DNA of 64,000 nt from positions 4,904,001 through 4,968,000 of the forward strand of contig NZ_CP047242.1 of the NCBI RefSeq assembly GCF_009856605.1, written 5' to 3'. A program made the translations under genes and the position numbers. Shown here one piece after another: positions 1 through 8,521 of this stretch (the first letter of the stretch is position 1; every line of letters begins with the position of its first letter). The notes below the pieces were generated by a model. The model searched no databases. It was given only the letters and a program-made list of their open reading frames with translations, and was not told the origin of the DNA. The DNA is from Trichormus variabilis 0441. GTDB lineage: Bacteria; Cyanobacteriota; Cyanobacteriia; Cyanobacteriales; Nostocaceae.

Positions 1-3000
1 AACTATCACCGTCACCCGGTAGATTTCTTAACAAGCTACCGTCTCGATTCCACAGTTTAACTGTCCCGTCGATGCTGGCAGAAGCTACAATTTGTCCATC
101 TGGCGACCATGCTACCCCGTTCACTCGGCGGCTATGTTCCTTGAGGGTGTGGAGTAGTTGCCCGTCTCGATTCCATAATTTCACGGTGGTATCATCGCTG
201 ACGGAGGCTAATATCTTACCATCAGGGCTAAAGCTGACCCAATTGACTGCATCGGTGTGACCTTGTAAGATGTGGAGTAGTTGCCCGTCTTGACTCCAGA
301 TTTTCACCATTTTATCTTTACTGGCAGAAGCTATTACCTGACTATCCGACGACCAGGCTACAGCTAAGACTGCATCTTGATGACCCTGTAAGGTATGTAA
401 TAATTTGCCATCTCGATTCCATAATTTCACTGTTTTATCTTTACTGGCTGAGGCTATCATCTGCTGATTTGGCGACCATGCTACGCCCCAAATTGACCCT
501 GTATGCCCTTTGAAGATGTTTAATAGTTTCCCTTGCCGAGATAAAATTTTTACAGTTTGGTCTCGACTCGCCGCCGCCAAAGTCTCACCATCAGGACTAA
601 AGCTAATACTTGTCACCCAGTCGTTACCATCGCCGTTGGGGTTTCGTAATAGCACTTCATCCCAGCGCCAGAGTGTCACCGTTTTATCTCGGCTACCAGA
701 GGCGAAGGTGCGACCGTCAGGGCTAAAACTGACACTATTTACCCAACTGTTATGACCCTTTAAGGTTCCCAACAGCAGACCGCCAGGACTCCAAAGTTTG
801 AGGGTTGCATCGATACTGGCGGAAGCGATAGTTTGACCGTTAGGGCTAAAGGTGACGGCTGTGACTCCCGCCGTGTGTCCTGATAGGGTTTTTAATAAAT
901 TACCTTGGCGATTCCACAGTTTAATAGTCTTATCAAAACTGGCGGTGGCGAGTATTTCACCATTGGGCGACCAAGCTACACCCAAGATTGCATCATCATG
1001 TCCTTTCCAGGTTTTGAGTGGTTGACCGTCCCGACTCCAAAAGTTGATGTTTTTGTCAGCACCTACAGAAGCGAGAGTTTGACCATCTGGTGTCCAAGCT
1101 ATGCCCAAAACTGCATCATTATGGCCTGATAAAGTTTTGAGTAATTTCCCTTCTCGACTCCATAGTTTTACCGTCTTGTCGCTACTGGCGGAAGCAATCA
1201 GGGAACCATCGGGGCTAAAACTAGCATTATTTACTACATCTCTATGCCCTTGTAAGGTGGTTACTAGTTGACCGACTCGGTTCCATAGTTTGACGGTTTT
1301 GTCTTGGCTAGCAGAGGCAATTAACAAGCCATCAGGGCTGAAGTTGACACTATTTACTACATTAGTATGTTTGGATAAGGTGTTGATTAAGCTGCCATCA
1401 TTACGCCAGAGATTGATAGTATTATCGGCACTGGCGGAAGCAATCAGGGAACCATCGGGGCTAAAGACCGCACTGTTTACCCCTGCGGTATGCCCGTCTA
1501 AACGGTTGTATTCCCTCACTCCCACAACGGCTTGATAGAGTGCTGTTTGCACCTGTTCTCTGGTGTAAGGGTCTACCCAAATAGCCCGTTGCAGTTTTCT
1601 GGCGGCTTTGACACCTTCTTTCACCGCATCAAGACCTTTTTGGGAAGCAAACAGGGCTTCGCTGGAGACGCTGAGGGTTTTAATTTCGCTATCTACTGCT
1701 GTAATAATAGAAACACTTAACCCCAAGATGGCGAGACATGAGGCAGCCAGGGCAATTTTTAGTGAACGATTGAGCTTGGCTTGGCTGAGCCTTTGTTGTT
1801 TCTGGCTTTCGGCTAGTTGGGCGGTTAATTCCTTTTCTTTGAGTTCAGCACGTAATTGTTCAATTTCTAGTTGAGTTAGTTCTTCTCGCTTGCGTAATTC
1901 CCGTAGTTCTGTGACTAAATCCAAACCTTGTTGGAGATGAGTATCTGTGAGTTTAGATTGCTTTTTTTGGCTGAGTTCGCTTTTAAGGCGGGCAATTTCC
2001 GTTTGACTTTGTTGGACTTTATGGCGTAGTTGGTCAAGTTGTGCTTGTAAGCTGGATTCCTGTTGTTGGAGATAGCGAATCAAATCGACTAAATAATCAT
2101 GAATAAGTTGATAACGTTCGGGAATATCAGGAAACAAGACAACTAAGCCAGAGTTAACTAAAATATCTAAGACTAAATCTAATTTTTCAGGGTCTTCTAA
2201 TTCTGCCAATTCAATAGCTAATTCGGCACGGGTTTTAAAAGGTCGTTTGTTGCTTTCATCTGTCAACAAATATAAAACAAGTAAAGCTGCACGCTCATTG
2301 TCAGGGCCACACTCTTTGATCAGTTCTTTGATATATCTTTCTATGAGTTTATTTGGTCGATATTGCTGATATTGTTTTAAGGTATTAATGCGCTCATCTT
2401 GGATTTGTGCGCCAACTACCTGCAATTCAATGGGGCGGACTTCCCCTAATTCAGTTGATAAATCTTCCACTACTGCATCAATTAAAGCTGGTTCCAAATT
2501 GACTTGAGAACGTGCTGTTAATTTTTGAATGATGACTTTAGCATATTCTGGGGAAAAATTATTTAATTGATAACGGATTTGTTTATCAAGGATGTTATTA
2601 TTAACTGCTTCCAGGTAGGAAAGATGTTTAAATTCTAATAAGCGGTGTAAATAATCTTCTCTGATGGAAAAAATGATTTTGACAAAGGATATATTCAGAC
2701 ATTGACTGAGAAATTGATCAAATTCTTTCTTTTGTTGACGATCACCTACGGTGGGCGGAACGCCATCGCTATAACCAAAGAAGAATTCTTCAAACTGGTC
2801 GAAAATCAGCACCGTGATCAGGTGGTTATTGGCATTTTGGCGTAATTGTCCTAATATATCAGCGATCGCCATCGATCGAGCATAGCCCACATCCATCGCT
2901 GGTGTCGGTGTGGATAAAATCTCCGGCGTAATGCTGACATCTCCGGAAATATGCGCCACAGCCTCAGTTAAAGCCTTTCCTAATTCCCGTACCCAATCGG

Positions 3001-4822
3001 TGTATACTTGCAATACTACGGGCATGGCAATTTGATCACCAATCGCTCGATTTTGTAACGCTGGGACTAAACCAGCTGTCACAGTGGAACTCTTCCCCAC
3101 TCCAGAAGGGCCGTGAATCACGATCAATTTTTGGTCAGCCCGGCTAATTCTGCCGATTAAGTTATTTATATCTTGTTCTCGACCGGAAGCGGCGATTTCT
3201 AAGGCTACAGTACTGCTACCAGAGGGTGACATCAAAGCGGGGTTGGTTGCTTGTCTTTGGGGTTGCAATCTTCCCGCACCAATAAAAGCCCGAAAACCAT
3301 ATTGCTGTTCTACAGAGCGGCGTTTTTGGCGGATGCGGTAAGCTTCTAGATATCTACCTGCTTCAAAATAGAGCGATCGCAATGTCCGCAGCATTCTAAT
3401 ATAACGATGAGCGTCATATTGATGGGTGCTATTTTCTAAAGCGGCTGGTAATTCTTTGGCTGCTTTATCTAAATATTCCTGTGCAACTGCTGGTTCACCT
3501 AAGTTTTGTTGGGCTTTGGCTAAAACTAGATAATATATTTGTGCCAACAGTAAGGGAAATAGGCAATGATGACGGTCACTATCGTTATGGTTTTGCGCCT
3601 CAGTTAATTTTAATAGTGATACGTGTGCCAAAATACTCGCCTGCACCCAGCGCGACTGCTGTAACGCCACCTGGGCCAGGAAACCATAATCGCAAGCCAG
3701 TTGAATTTGACTACCGTAGGTATGATGTAACTCCAGTGCTGTCTCTGCAACGGTTTGTAGTTCATCCCATCCTTGCAGATGTTCCAAAACTTCCGCCAGT
3801 TGACCAATAAATTCCGATGCTATATCTGGCCTTCCAGCTACCTGCAAAATCTCCAAACATTCTTGAAAATAGAATTTTGCTGTTTCCCAATGACGACGAT
3901 TATCTAGCTGATTCTGCTCCGCTAAACGGCAATAACATAACCCTATATATAATTGCAAAACTCCCTGTCTAAGAATTGGGGAAGATAAAGGAGTAGGACG
4001 AACAGGAAAAGATATACTCTGTTCCCCAGTCCCCAATCCCCAATCCCCCAATCGTTGCCAAATTTGCAGACTTTGTTGAAAATGATTTAAGGCATGATGA
4101 ATGCGATCGCTGACATAATCATCTAAGCCAAACACAAATTTTAAACTAGCGTTTAATTCTGGTTCTAAGGTAATACCCCTCTCATGGAGTTCCGCAATAG
4201 CGTAGTGCAGTTCATTACTGTGTTCCCATACCTGCTCTAAGGTAGAGTAATCATCACCGAATTGAGGCTGTTGGGGTTGTCCCATATCCTTGGGTAAGAC
4301 TCTGGCAAATAAAGAGTCGGTTTCCTGTTGGAGAAATTGCAACAACTCTGGTGTTGTCATCTCAAACCGAATCGGTGTCGCCGCCCAACTGGCAAAATCC
4401 GGCGCTAAACGGATGACTTTTTGCAAGACTTCTTCATTCACCCAAAAAATCATCGGAAATGAATGACGTTTGGGAAATTCATCTCGAATATGATTAATGG
4501 CTCTGAGTAAATCGTCAATTTCCTCGACTGATTCTAAACCCAAAACCATCAAGGCTGATGGCTGTTGCTGTTGGGGGAGTAAATTTAAATGGAGAGTTGT
4601 ATAAAGACTTCTGGTATTAGGAGGTAAGACAACTTTTTGAACGGGATTCTCAGCAAACATTTCATCTAGTCGTTGCAATATTTTCTCCTGCAAGACTCGA
4701 TAATTACAGTAAACCAAAGCTACAGAAAAATTACCATGAGAAAGAGCGATCGCTCTCCATAAACTTGTGAAAGCACGCTCATTCGCTACTTTAATATCTA
4801 CTGCTGGGTGTCCTTCAACCAT
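1..4822 (-). CDS. STAND-type NTPase with WD40 repeats, 3' end beyond the window (partial)
   Basis: An open frame runs unbroken from ATG at 4822 off the left edge (at least 1,607 codons). Residues 1-160 match nothing I recognise; about 280-470 looks like TPR-type helical repeats. A STAND NTPase module follows: Walker A GPSGVGKSS at about 571-579 and Walker B VLIFDQFEEF at about 671-680. A coiled coil (roughly 910-1015) and one transmembrane helix (about 1022-1043) precede at least 12 WD40 repeats of about 41 residues starting near 1107 (GHxxxVxxVxFSPDG...IASAS.DKTVKLW). Such proteins normally oligomerise after ligand sensing by the repeats; here the propeller and NTPase would lie on opposite sides of a membrane if the helix is real. 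The start overlaps the upstream ATPase gene by 25 bases, implying coupled expression. The ligand and output are unknown; a defence or signalling role is inference. Confidence 0.9.
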   Translation of the reverse strand, partial: MVEGHPAVDIKVANERAFTSLWRAIALSHGNFSVALVYCNYRVLQEKILQRLDEMFAENPVQKVVLPPNTRSLYTTLHLNLLPQQQQPSALMVLGLESVEEIDDLLRAINHIRDEFPKRHSFPMIFWVNEEVLQKVIRLAPDFASWAATPIRFEMTTPELLQFLQQETDSLFARVLPKDMGQPQQPQFGDDYSTLEQVWEHSNELHYAIAELHERGITLEPELNASLKFVFGLDDYVSDRIHHALNHFQQSLQIWQRLGDWGLGTGEQSISFPVRPTPLSSPILRQGVLQLYIGLCYCRLAEQNQLDNRRHWETAKFYFQECLEILQVAGRPDIASEFIGQLAEVLEHLQGWDELQTVAETALELHHTYGSQIQLACDYGFLAQVALQQSRWVQASILAHVSLLKLTEAQNHNDSDRHHCLFPLLLAQIYYLVLAKAQQNLGEPAVAQEYLDKAAKELPAALENSTHQYDAHRYIRMLRTLRSLYFEAGRYLEAYRIRQKRRSVEQQYGFRAFIGAGRLQPQRQATNPALMSPSGSSTVALEIAASGREQDINNLIGRISRADQKLIVIHGPSGVGKSSTVTAGLVPALQNRAIGDQIAMPVVLQVYTDWVRELGKALTEAVAHISGDVSITPEILSTPTPAMDVGYARSMAIADILGQLRQNANNHLITVLIFDQFEEFFFGYSDGVPPTVGDRQQKKEFDQFLSQCLNISFVKIIFSIREDYLHRLLEFKHLSYLEAVNNNILDKQIRYQLNNFSPEYAKVIIQKLTARSQVNLEPALIDAVVEDLSTELGEVRPIELQVVGAQIQDERINTLKQYQQYRPNKLIERYIKELIKECGPDNERAALLVLYLLTDESNKRPFKTRAELAIELAELEDPEKLDLVLDILVNSGLVVLFPDIPERYQLIHDYLVDLIRYLQQQESSLQAQLDQLRHKVQQSQTEIARLKSELSQKKQSKLTDTHLQQGLDLVTELRELRKREELTQLEIEQLRAELKEKELTAQLAESQKQQRLSQAKLNRSLKIALAASCLAILGLSVSIITAVDSEIKTLSVSSEALFASQKGLDAVKEGVKAARKLQRAIWVDPYTREQVQTALYQAVVGVREYNRLDGHTAGVNSAVFSPDGSLIASASADNTINLWRNDGSLINTLSKHTNVVNSVNFSPDGLLIASASQDKTVKLWNRVGQLVTTLQGHRDVVNNASFSPDGSLIASASSDKTVKLWSREGKLLKTLSGHNDAVLGIAWTPDGQTLASVGADKNINFWSRDGQPLKTWKGHDDAILGVAWSPNGEILATASFDKTIKLWNRQGNLLKTLSGHTAGVTAVTFSPNGQTIASASIDATLKLWSPGGLLLGTLKGHNSWVNSVSFSPDGRTFASGSRDKTVTLWRWDEVLLRNPNGDGNDWVTSISFSPDGETLAAASRDQTVKILSRQGKLLNIFKGHTGSIWGVAWSPNQQMIASASKDKTVKLWNRDGKLLHTLQGHQDAVLAVAWSSDSQVIASASKDKMVKIWSQDGQLLHILQGHTDAVNWVSFSPDGKILASVSDDTTVKLWNRDGQLLHTLKEHSRRVNGVAWSPDGQIVASASIDGTVKLWNRDGSLLRNLPGDGDS

Positions 4823-6129
4823 GATTTAAATTTTTGTGTCTCCGCTATAACTGGGTTGACAGCAAACCAAGCTCCTTGATGGTCACGGTATTCAAAAACA
4901 AACAAACTCCGCAGAAGTGTGTGGTATTCAATATCACCCCTCACCCTTTGCTGCTGCACCACTTGAAAAATTAACTCCCATTCGTGGGGGTCAATGGCGT
5001 TAGCACGGTAGTCTCGTTGTCGTTGAATCACCAATTCGACACACTCCCGCCCAAAAGGTGGGTCTTGTTCACGCAGACAATCGAACAGCAATCCTAATAA
5101 ATCCCGTACATGACCACCACTGATCAAACACAGGCGATCTAATGTTTCTAAATTATCAAACACATCTGTAATTAAGCCTAACCGATCGCTAGGGTCAATG
5201 TCAGGGAAACTCCTAGCGAGGATCATTTGTCGCATCATTGTTAATCCCTGAGTAAAAATTTCCCCAGACCGTAGGCGTACGGGTATCATCGGTAAAACCT
5301 TCGGTGCTACCCCTCCCCCTAAGCGTTGTTGCAGTTCGGCGCTATAGTTGGAAAAAGTTAAAGCCAAAGGAATGGTGTAAACTACATGACAATTGAGCTT
5401 GCGTAACTGCTCACCTCGTTCGATGAACAAGTATTCTGGTAGCGATCGCCCGGATGGTAAAGGTCGAATTGCTACCCTATCCAAATTATCAACAATAACC
5501 ACCAATCCCTTCTTTCCTAAGGCTTTGAGGTCTTTATTACCACGTTCCAATAATTCCGAATTAATCGATTGTAGTATATTTTGAGTCCGTGGCTCTAAGT
5601 AATCTCGCAATCTTCGCCGTAGCTGGGGGCTTTCTTTGGTTTTGGCGGTAATCTTGGCAATTCCTATAGATAACTCACCTTCCACCCCTAGTTCAATTGG
5701 CGTTTGCAGAAAATCCACAACTTCCCCAAACAACTTAGTAAAGTAGTTGGGTTTGATTTGAATTTTTATGGCTTCTAAACTTTCGCTCACCTGACCGGCG
5801 ATGGCGAGTAAAATATCAGTCACATCCACATCAGCCATTTCTAAGACGTGGGTAGACTCAAAATAAACTACGTGAAATTGCTGTTCTTCTAACTCGGCTT
5901 TAAGTCGCAATAACTCTGTGGATTTGCCACAGCCAAGATGCCCTGTAAATAGCTGACAAGTCGGAGCATCCGGTGATATTTTAGTAATTGTACGTAGTAA
6001 AGCCTCAATGATTTTACCACCCCGTACCGCCGCAAAATCGATATAATAGCAGCGATCGCTAGCATTACCCATCGTCAAAGGTCTGCTAGGATTGCAAGCT
6101 TGATAAAATCTTTCTAAATCTAGGGGCAT
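4798..6129 (-). CDS. P-loop ATPase (AAA-like), partner of the STAND/WD40 gene
   Basis: This 443-residue protein has a Walker A motif GHLGCGKST at residues 63-71 and a Walker B-like strand GLVVIVDNLDRV near 200-211, typical of AAA/STAND-like P-loop ATPases. No transmembrane segment or second domain is evident, and the C-terminal third is probably helical. It is the first gene of a two-gene minus-strand unit: its last 25 bases overlap the start of the giant WD40 STAND protein. The tight overlap suggests that the two products act together, for example as regulator and sensor, but the function is not known. The ATG start at 6129 has no obvious Shine-Dalgarno sequence. Family assignment rests on the nucleotide-binding motifs only. 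Confidence 0.85.
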   Translation of the reverse strand: MPLDLERFYQACNPSRPLTMGNASDRCYYIDFAAVRGGKIIEALLRTITKISPDAPTCQLFTGHLGCGKSTELLRLKAELEEQQFHVVYFESTHVLEMADVDVTDILLAIAGQVSESLEAIKIQIKPNYFTKLFGEVVDFLQTPIELGVEGELSIGIAKITAKTKESPQLRRRLRDYLEPRTQNILQSINSELLERGNKDLKALGKKGLVVIVDNLDRVAIRPLPSGRSLPEYLFIERGEQLRKLNCHVVYTIPLALTFSNYSAELQQRLGGGVAPKVLPMIPVRLRSGEIFTQGLTMMRQMILARSFPDIDPSDRLGLITDVFDNLETLDRLCLISGGHVRDLLGLLFDCLREQDPPFGRECVELVIQRQRDYRANAIDPHEWELIFQVVQQQRVRGDIEYHTLLRSLFVFEYRDHQGAWFAVNPVIAETQKFKSWLKDTQQ

Positions 6130-6231
6130 AACTAATTAAATTTGCTGAAGAATGGGCAATATCAACCCTATTGAATAAATATATTAATTTTGAGAAATTT
6201 ATGCTGTAAATCAGTAGAAATTCCCTAAAAA

Positions 6232-6299
6232 TTGGGGACTGGGGACTAGGGACTGGGAAGCAGAGAGAAGAACTGATGACAACTGACAACTGACAATTG
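6232..6299. repeat. Short tandem repeats (GGGGACT and GACAACT types)
   Basis: Between the divergent ATPase and SDR genes lie copies of GGGGACT/AGGGACT followed by three degenerate TGACAACTGA units. This is the short tandemly repeated repetitive (STRR) DNA common in heterocyst-forming cyanobacteria. The last unit runs into a TTG codon in frame with the SDR gene. Confidence 0.8.
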
Positions 6300-6320
6300 A
6301 CTAATCAATCTAAATTAACT

Positions 6321-7145
6321 ATGAATATTGCAATTATTGGCTGTGGCTATGTTGGTTGTGCGATCGCCCAACATTGGCAACAAAACCCTCATCTGTTTAT
6401 AACTGCTACAACAACTACATCTGAACGTGTGACAGCATTACAAAAAGTGGCACACAAGGTTGTACTAACTCAAGGAGATGATCTAGATAAATTAACAAAT
6501 ATTCTCCAAAATCAAGATGTTGTCTTGTTGAGTGTGGGAGCAAAAGGCGGCGACTTATATGAAGCAGCATACCTCAACACAGCTAAAACTTTAGTCTCCG
6601 CTTTACAGCAAAATTCTCATGTTAAACAACTTATATATACAAGCAGCTATTCGGTTTATGGTAACAAAAATGGTGAATGGGTAGATGAAGAAACACCTAC
6701 TATGCCCGTCAGCCGCAATGGAGAAATTCTTCAGGAAACAGAAGATATTTTACTATCAGCTTCTAGCGTCAATCTTCGTGTTTGTATCTTACGTCTAGGA
6801 GGCATTTATGGAGCTGGACGGGAACTAGTGAAAATATTTAGTAGAGTTCCCGGTACAACTCGTCCTGGTGATGGCAGTGATACCACAAACTGGATTCATT
6901 TAGATGATATTGTTGGGGCTATAGAATTTGTCCGCAACAACTCGTTACAAGGCATTTACAATCTAGTAGATGACGCGCATTTACCGAGTAGAGAATTGTT
7001 AGATACTCTGTTGAGTAAATATAATCTCACTCAGGTAATTTGGGATGAGATCCTCAAGAGTAATCGTCCCTATAATGCCAAAGTTTCCAATCGCAAAATC
7101 AAAGAAGCTGGATATCAATTGATTCATCCATATACGGTTTTTTAG
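6321..7145 (+). CDS. NAD(P)-dependent epimerase/dehydratase-like protein (atypical SDR)
   Basis: The 274-residue product opens with a Rossmann nucleotide-binding motif, IAIIGCGYVG (GxGxxG), at residues 3-12. It contains the extended-SDR signature TSSYSVYG near residue 107, so it belongs with sugar-nucleotide epimerase/dehydratase-like proteins of the YeeZ type. The usual catalytic YxxxK is not obvious: the segment where it should lie reads SRNGEILQETE, so enzymatic activity is doubtful. I chose ATG 6321 because the Rossmann strand begins there; an in-frame TTG at 6297 would add eight residues encoded by repeat DNA. It appears to be a single-gene unit, and its substrate cannot be inferred from its neighbours. 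Confidence 0.85.
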   Translation: MNIAIIGCGYVGCAIAQHWQQNPHLFITATTTTSERVTALQKVAHKVVLTQGDDLDKLTNILQNQDVVLLSVGAKGGDLYEAAYLNTAKTLVSALQQNSHVKQLIYTSSYSVYGNKNGEWVDEETPTMPVSRNGEILQETEDILLSASSVNLRVCILRLGGIYGAGRELVKIFSRVPGTTRPGDGSDTTNWIHLDDIVGAIEFVRNNSLQGIYNLVDDAHLPSRELLDTLLSKYNLTQVIWDEILKSNRPYNAKVSNRKIKEAGYQLIHPYTVF

Positions 7146-7218
7146 GATGGGGACTGGGGATTCACAGAATAATATTTCACTCAGCAAGGATTGAACACTC
7201 TGCTATTGCCAACACCAA

Positions 7219-7782
7219 TCAGAAATTAACAGAATTGGAGATAACTTGTCGCATTTTCCGCATATTGGCAGGTAGTTCAAAGTTCATCGCTTGTTGGATG
7301 AAAATAGAAGGTACAGGAATGTTAGGGGTAGCTTGAACACCGTAAATCAGTAGGGTTCCGTCGCCACAATCTTTCAGTTCCAAATTGGCTGTGAAGTCAA
7401 CGAAAGTCCCTTTTTCCATACGGAATTGAATTTTATGACCTATAACTTCGACAACATTAAGATAAATTTCGACTTGAGCTGTGAAAAAGAAAAATGCCTT
7501 TTGTGCTGCTTGATACAGGCGTTTAACTTCACCACGCTGTAAAACTTCGCTCTTGGTAATGTCTGGAAAGTATTGTACCCAGCGAGGGTAATCAGTGATT
7601 TGTTGCCAGACTTGCGATCGCCTCAAGGGCAAGTACATACAAGCAGACACAGCACCACCCCAAGCAGTATGTGATCGTGTTTCTACTAAGATTTCACCCT
7701 GCATCAACAAGCTTTGCTTTTCTTGACTCCAAGTCATATTTGTACCTGCAATAACTGGGTCTGAAATATAAGATGCAGACAT
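7219..7782 (-). CDS. SRPBCC family protein (polyketide cyclase/dehydrase-like)
   Basis: This 187-residue protein has the START/SRPBCC pattern: an N-terminal strand, then LPLRRSQVWQQITDYPRW near residue 51, where the helix-grip fold begins, several amphipathic strands, and a long C-terminal helix (FIQQAMNFELPANMRKMRQV). Such proteins bind hydrophobic ligands in a deep cavity; many cyanobacterial members are uncharacterised. There is no signal peptide, so it is probably cytosolic. It is transcribed alone, convergent with the SDR gene, with 73 bases between their stops. The biochemical role and ligand are not predictable from context, while the fold assignment is fairly secure. Confidence 0.85.
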   Translation of the reverse strand: MSASYISDPVIAGTNMTWSQEKQSLLMQGEILVETRSHTAWGGAVSACMYLPLRRSQVWQQITDYPRWVQYFPDITKSEVLQRGEVKRLYQAAQKAFFFFTAQVEIYLNVVEVIGHKIQFRMEKGTFVDFTANLELKDCGDGTLLIYGVQATPNIPVPSIFIQQAMNFELPANMRKMRQVISNSVNF

Positions 7783-8101
7783 AATTTAGATTCACTCCTC
7801 AACTTATCCACCTTTGGGGTTGAATGAAAAACCATTCTCAGGCATCAAATTCAACATACCCAATTTTAGTTCCAGTTCAACACACAAGTTTTCCGGAACT
7901 AAATATTTTTAGGTTATTTTTCAGAAAATTTACGTAAAAAACCGTATATCTAACTACTATATGAAATTTATTTAAAGCTCCTCAGTAAAAAACCAGATCC
8001 CGAACTTCTCCAAGAAGTCCGAAATCTAGACAACTCGAATTGCAGAAAATCCCTGTTACCTTGACAATATAGAGCAAACTTGAAAACTAAAGGAAAAAGT
8101 A
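7783..8101. other. Intergenic region between divergent genes
   Basis: This AT-rich 319-base spacer must hold promoters for the SRPBCC gene (minus) and the small membrane-protein gene (plus). I see no open frame, tRNA or strong hairpin. A purine-rich ribosome-binding sequence, AAAGGAAAAA, lies just before the GTG at 8102. Confidence 0.5.
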
Positions 8102-8296
8102 GTGAGCCAATCTTCCTTAAACCGCAGATTAATCCAGCTTCTAGGCGTGATTCTAGGCATTGGTATAGCTATCTGGCTGCTAAGAGGCTTTGGTATTCTC
8201 ACCTTTATTCCTGGCGGAGTAATTTTATTATTTTTTCTGGCGGCGATCGCGATCGGTCTAATTGCTTATGCTCAAAAAACTTGGTGGCGTTTTTAA
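8102..8296 (+). CDS. Small two-helix membrane protein, function unknown
   Basis: A GTG-started 64-residue protein with AAAGGAAAAA immediately upstream as ribosome-binding site. Residues 10-27 and 35-56 form two hydrophobic segments separated by a short GFGILTFIPGG turn, and the C-terminus is basic and aromatic (KTWWRF). It is therefore probably an inner- or thylakoid-membrane hairpin with both ends on the same side. No family is recognised. The frame is preferred over a longer overlapping frame (8080-8301) because of its ribosome-binding site and its credible membrane topology. Confidence 0.65.
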   Translation: MSQSSLNRRLIQLLGVILGIGIAIWLLRGFGILTFIPGGVILLFFLAAIAIGLIAYAQKTWWRF

Positions 8297-8301
8297 TATA
8301 G

Positions 8302-8417
8302 GGGTGTAGGGGTTTAGGGGTTAGAAGAAGAACGGTATTAATAAGGTATCTTGACTTAAATTATTAGTTGTTTCCTCTACACCCTTACACCCTCACACCC
8401 TTACACCCTCACACCCG
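8302..8417. repeat. Short tandem repeats (ACACCCT/AGGGGTT type)
   Basis: Runs of AGGGGTGTAGGGGTTTAGGGG are followed about 55 bases later by a block of four CACACCCTTA/CACACCCTCA units. The two halves are roughly complementary, so the transcript could fold into a long hairpin between the small membrane-protein gene and der. Confidence 0.75.
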
Positions 8418-8521
8418 GTCTCAACAAAAAATCTAGGTGCGTAATTCCTAGCTAAATCAAAACTTAAAGTAGCTAAAATGTAGAGATGTGATATAGTATC
8501 TCTCTTACTTACCCTTGGTTT

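Noticed and set aside
72..1874. Plus-strand open frames in the first 1.9 kb
   Set aside because: They are complements of the WD40 repeats and the preceding coiled coil of the minus-strand STAND gene, whose frame is continuous from 4822 to the edge.
3481..3810. 109-codon plus-strand frame
   Set aside because: It lies opposite the TPR-like part of the STAND gene, which has clear domains, and it shows no family features.
8080..8301. 73-codon frame overlapping the small membrane protein
   Set aside because: A mixed-composition shadow frame; the GTG frame at 8102 has a ribosome-binding site and clean membrane helices.
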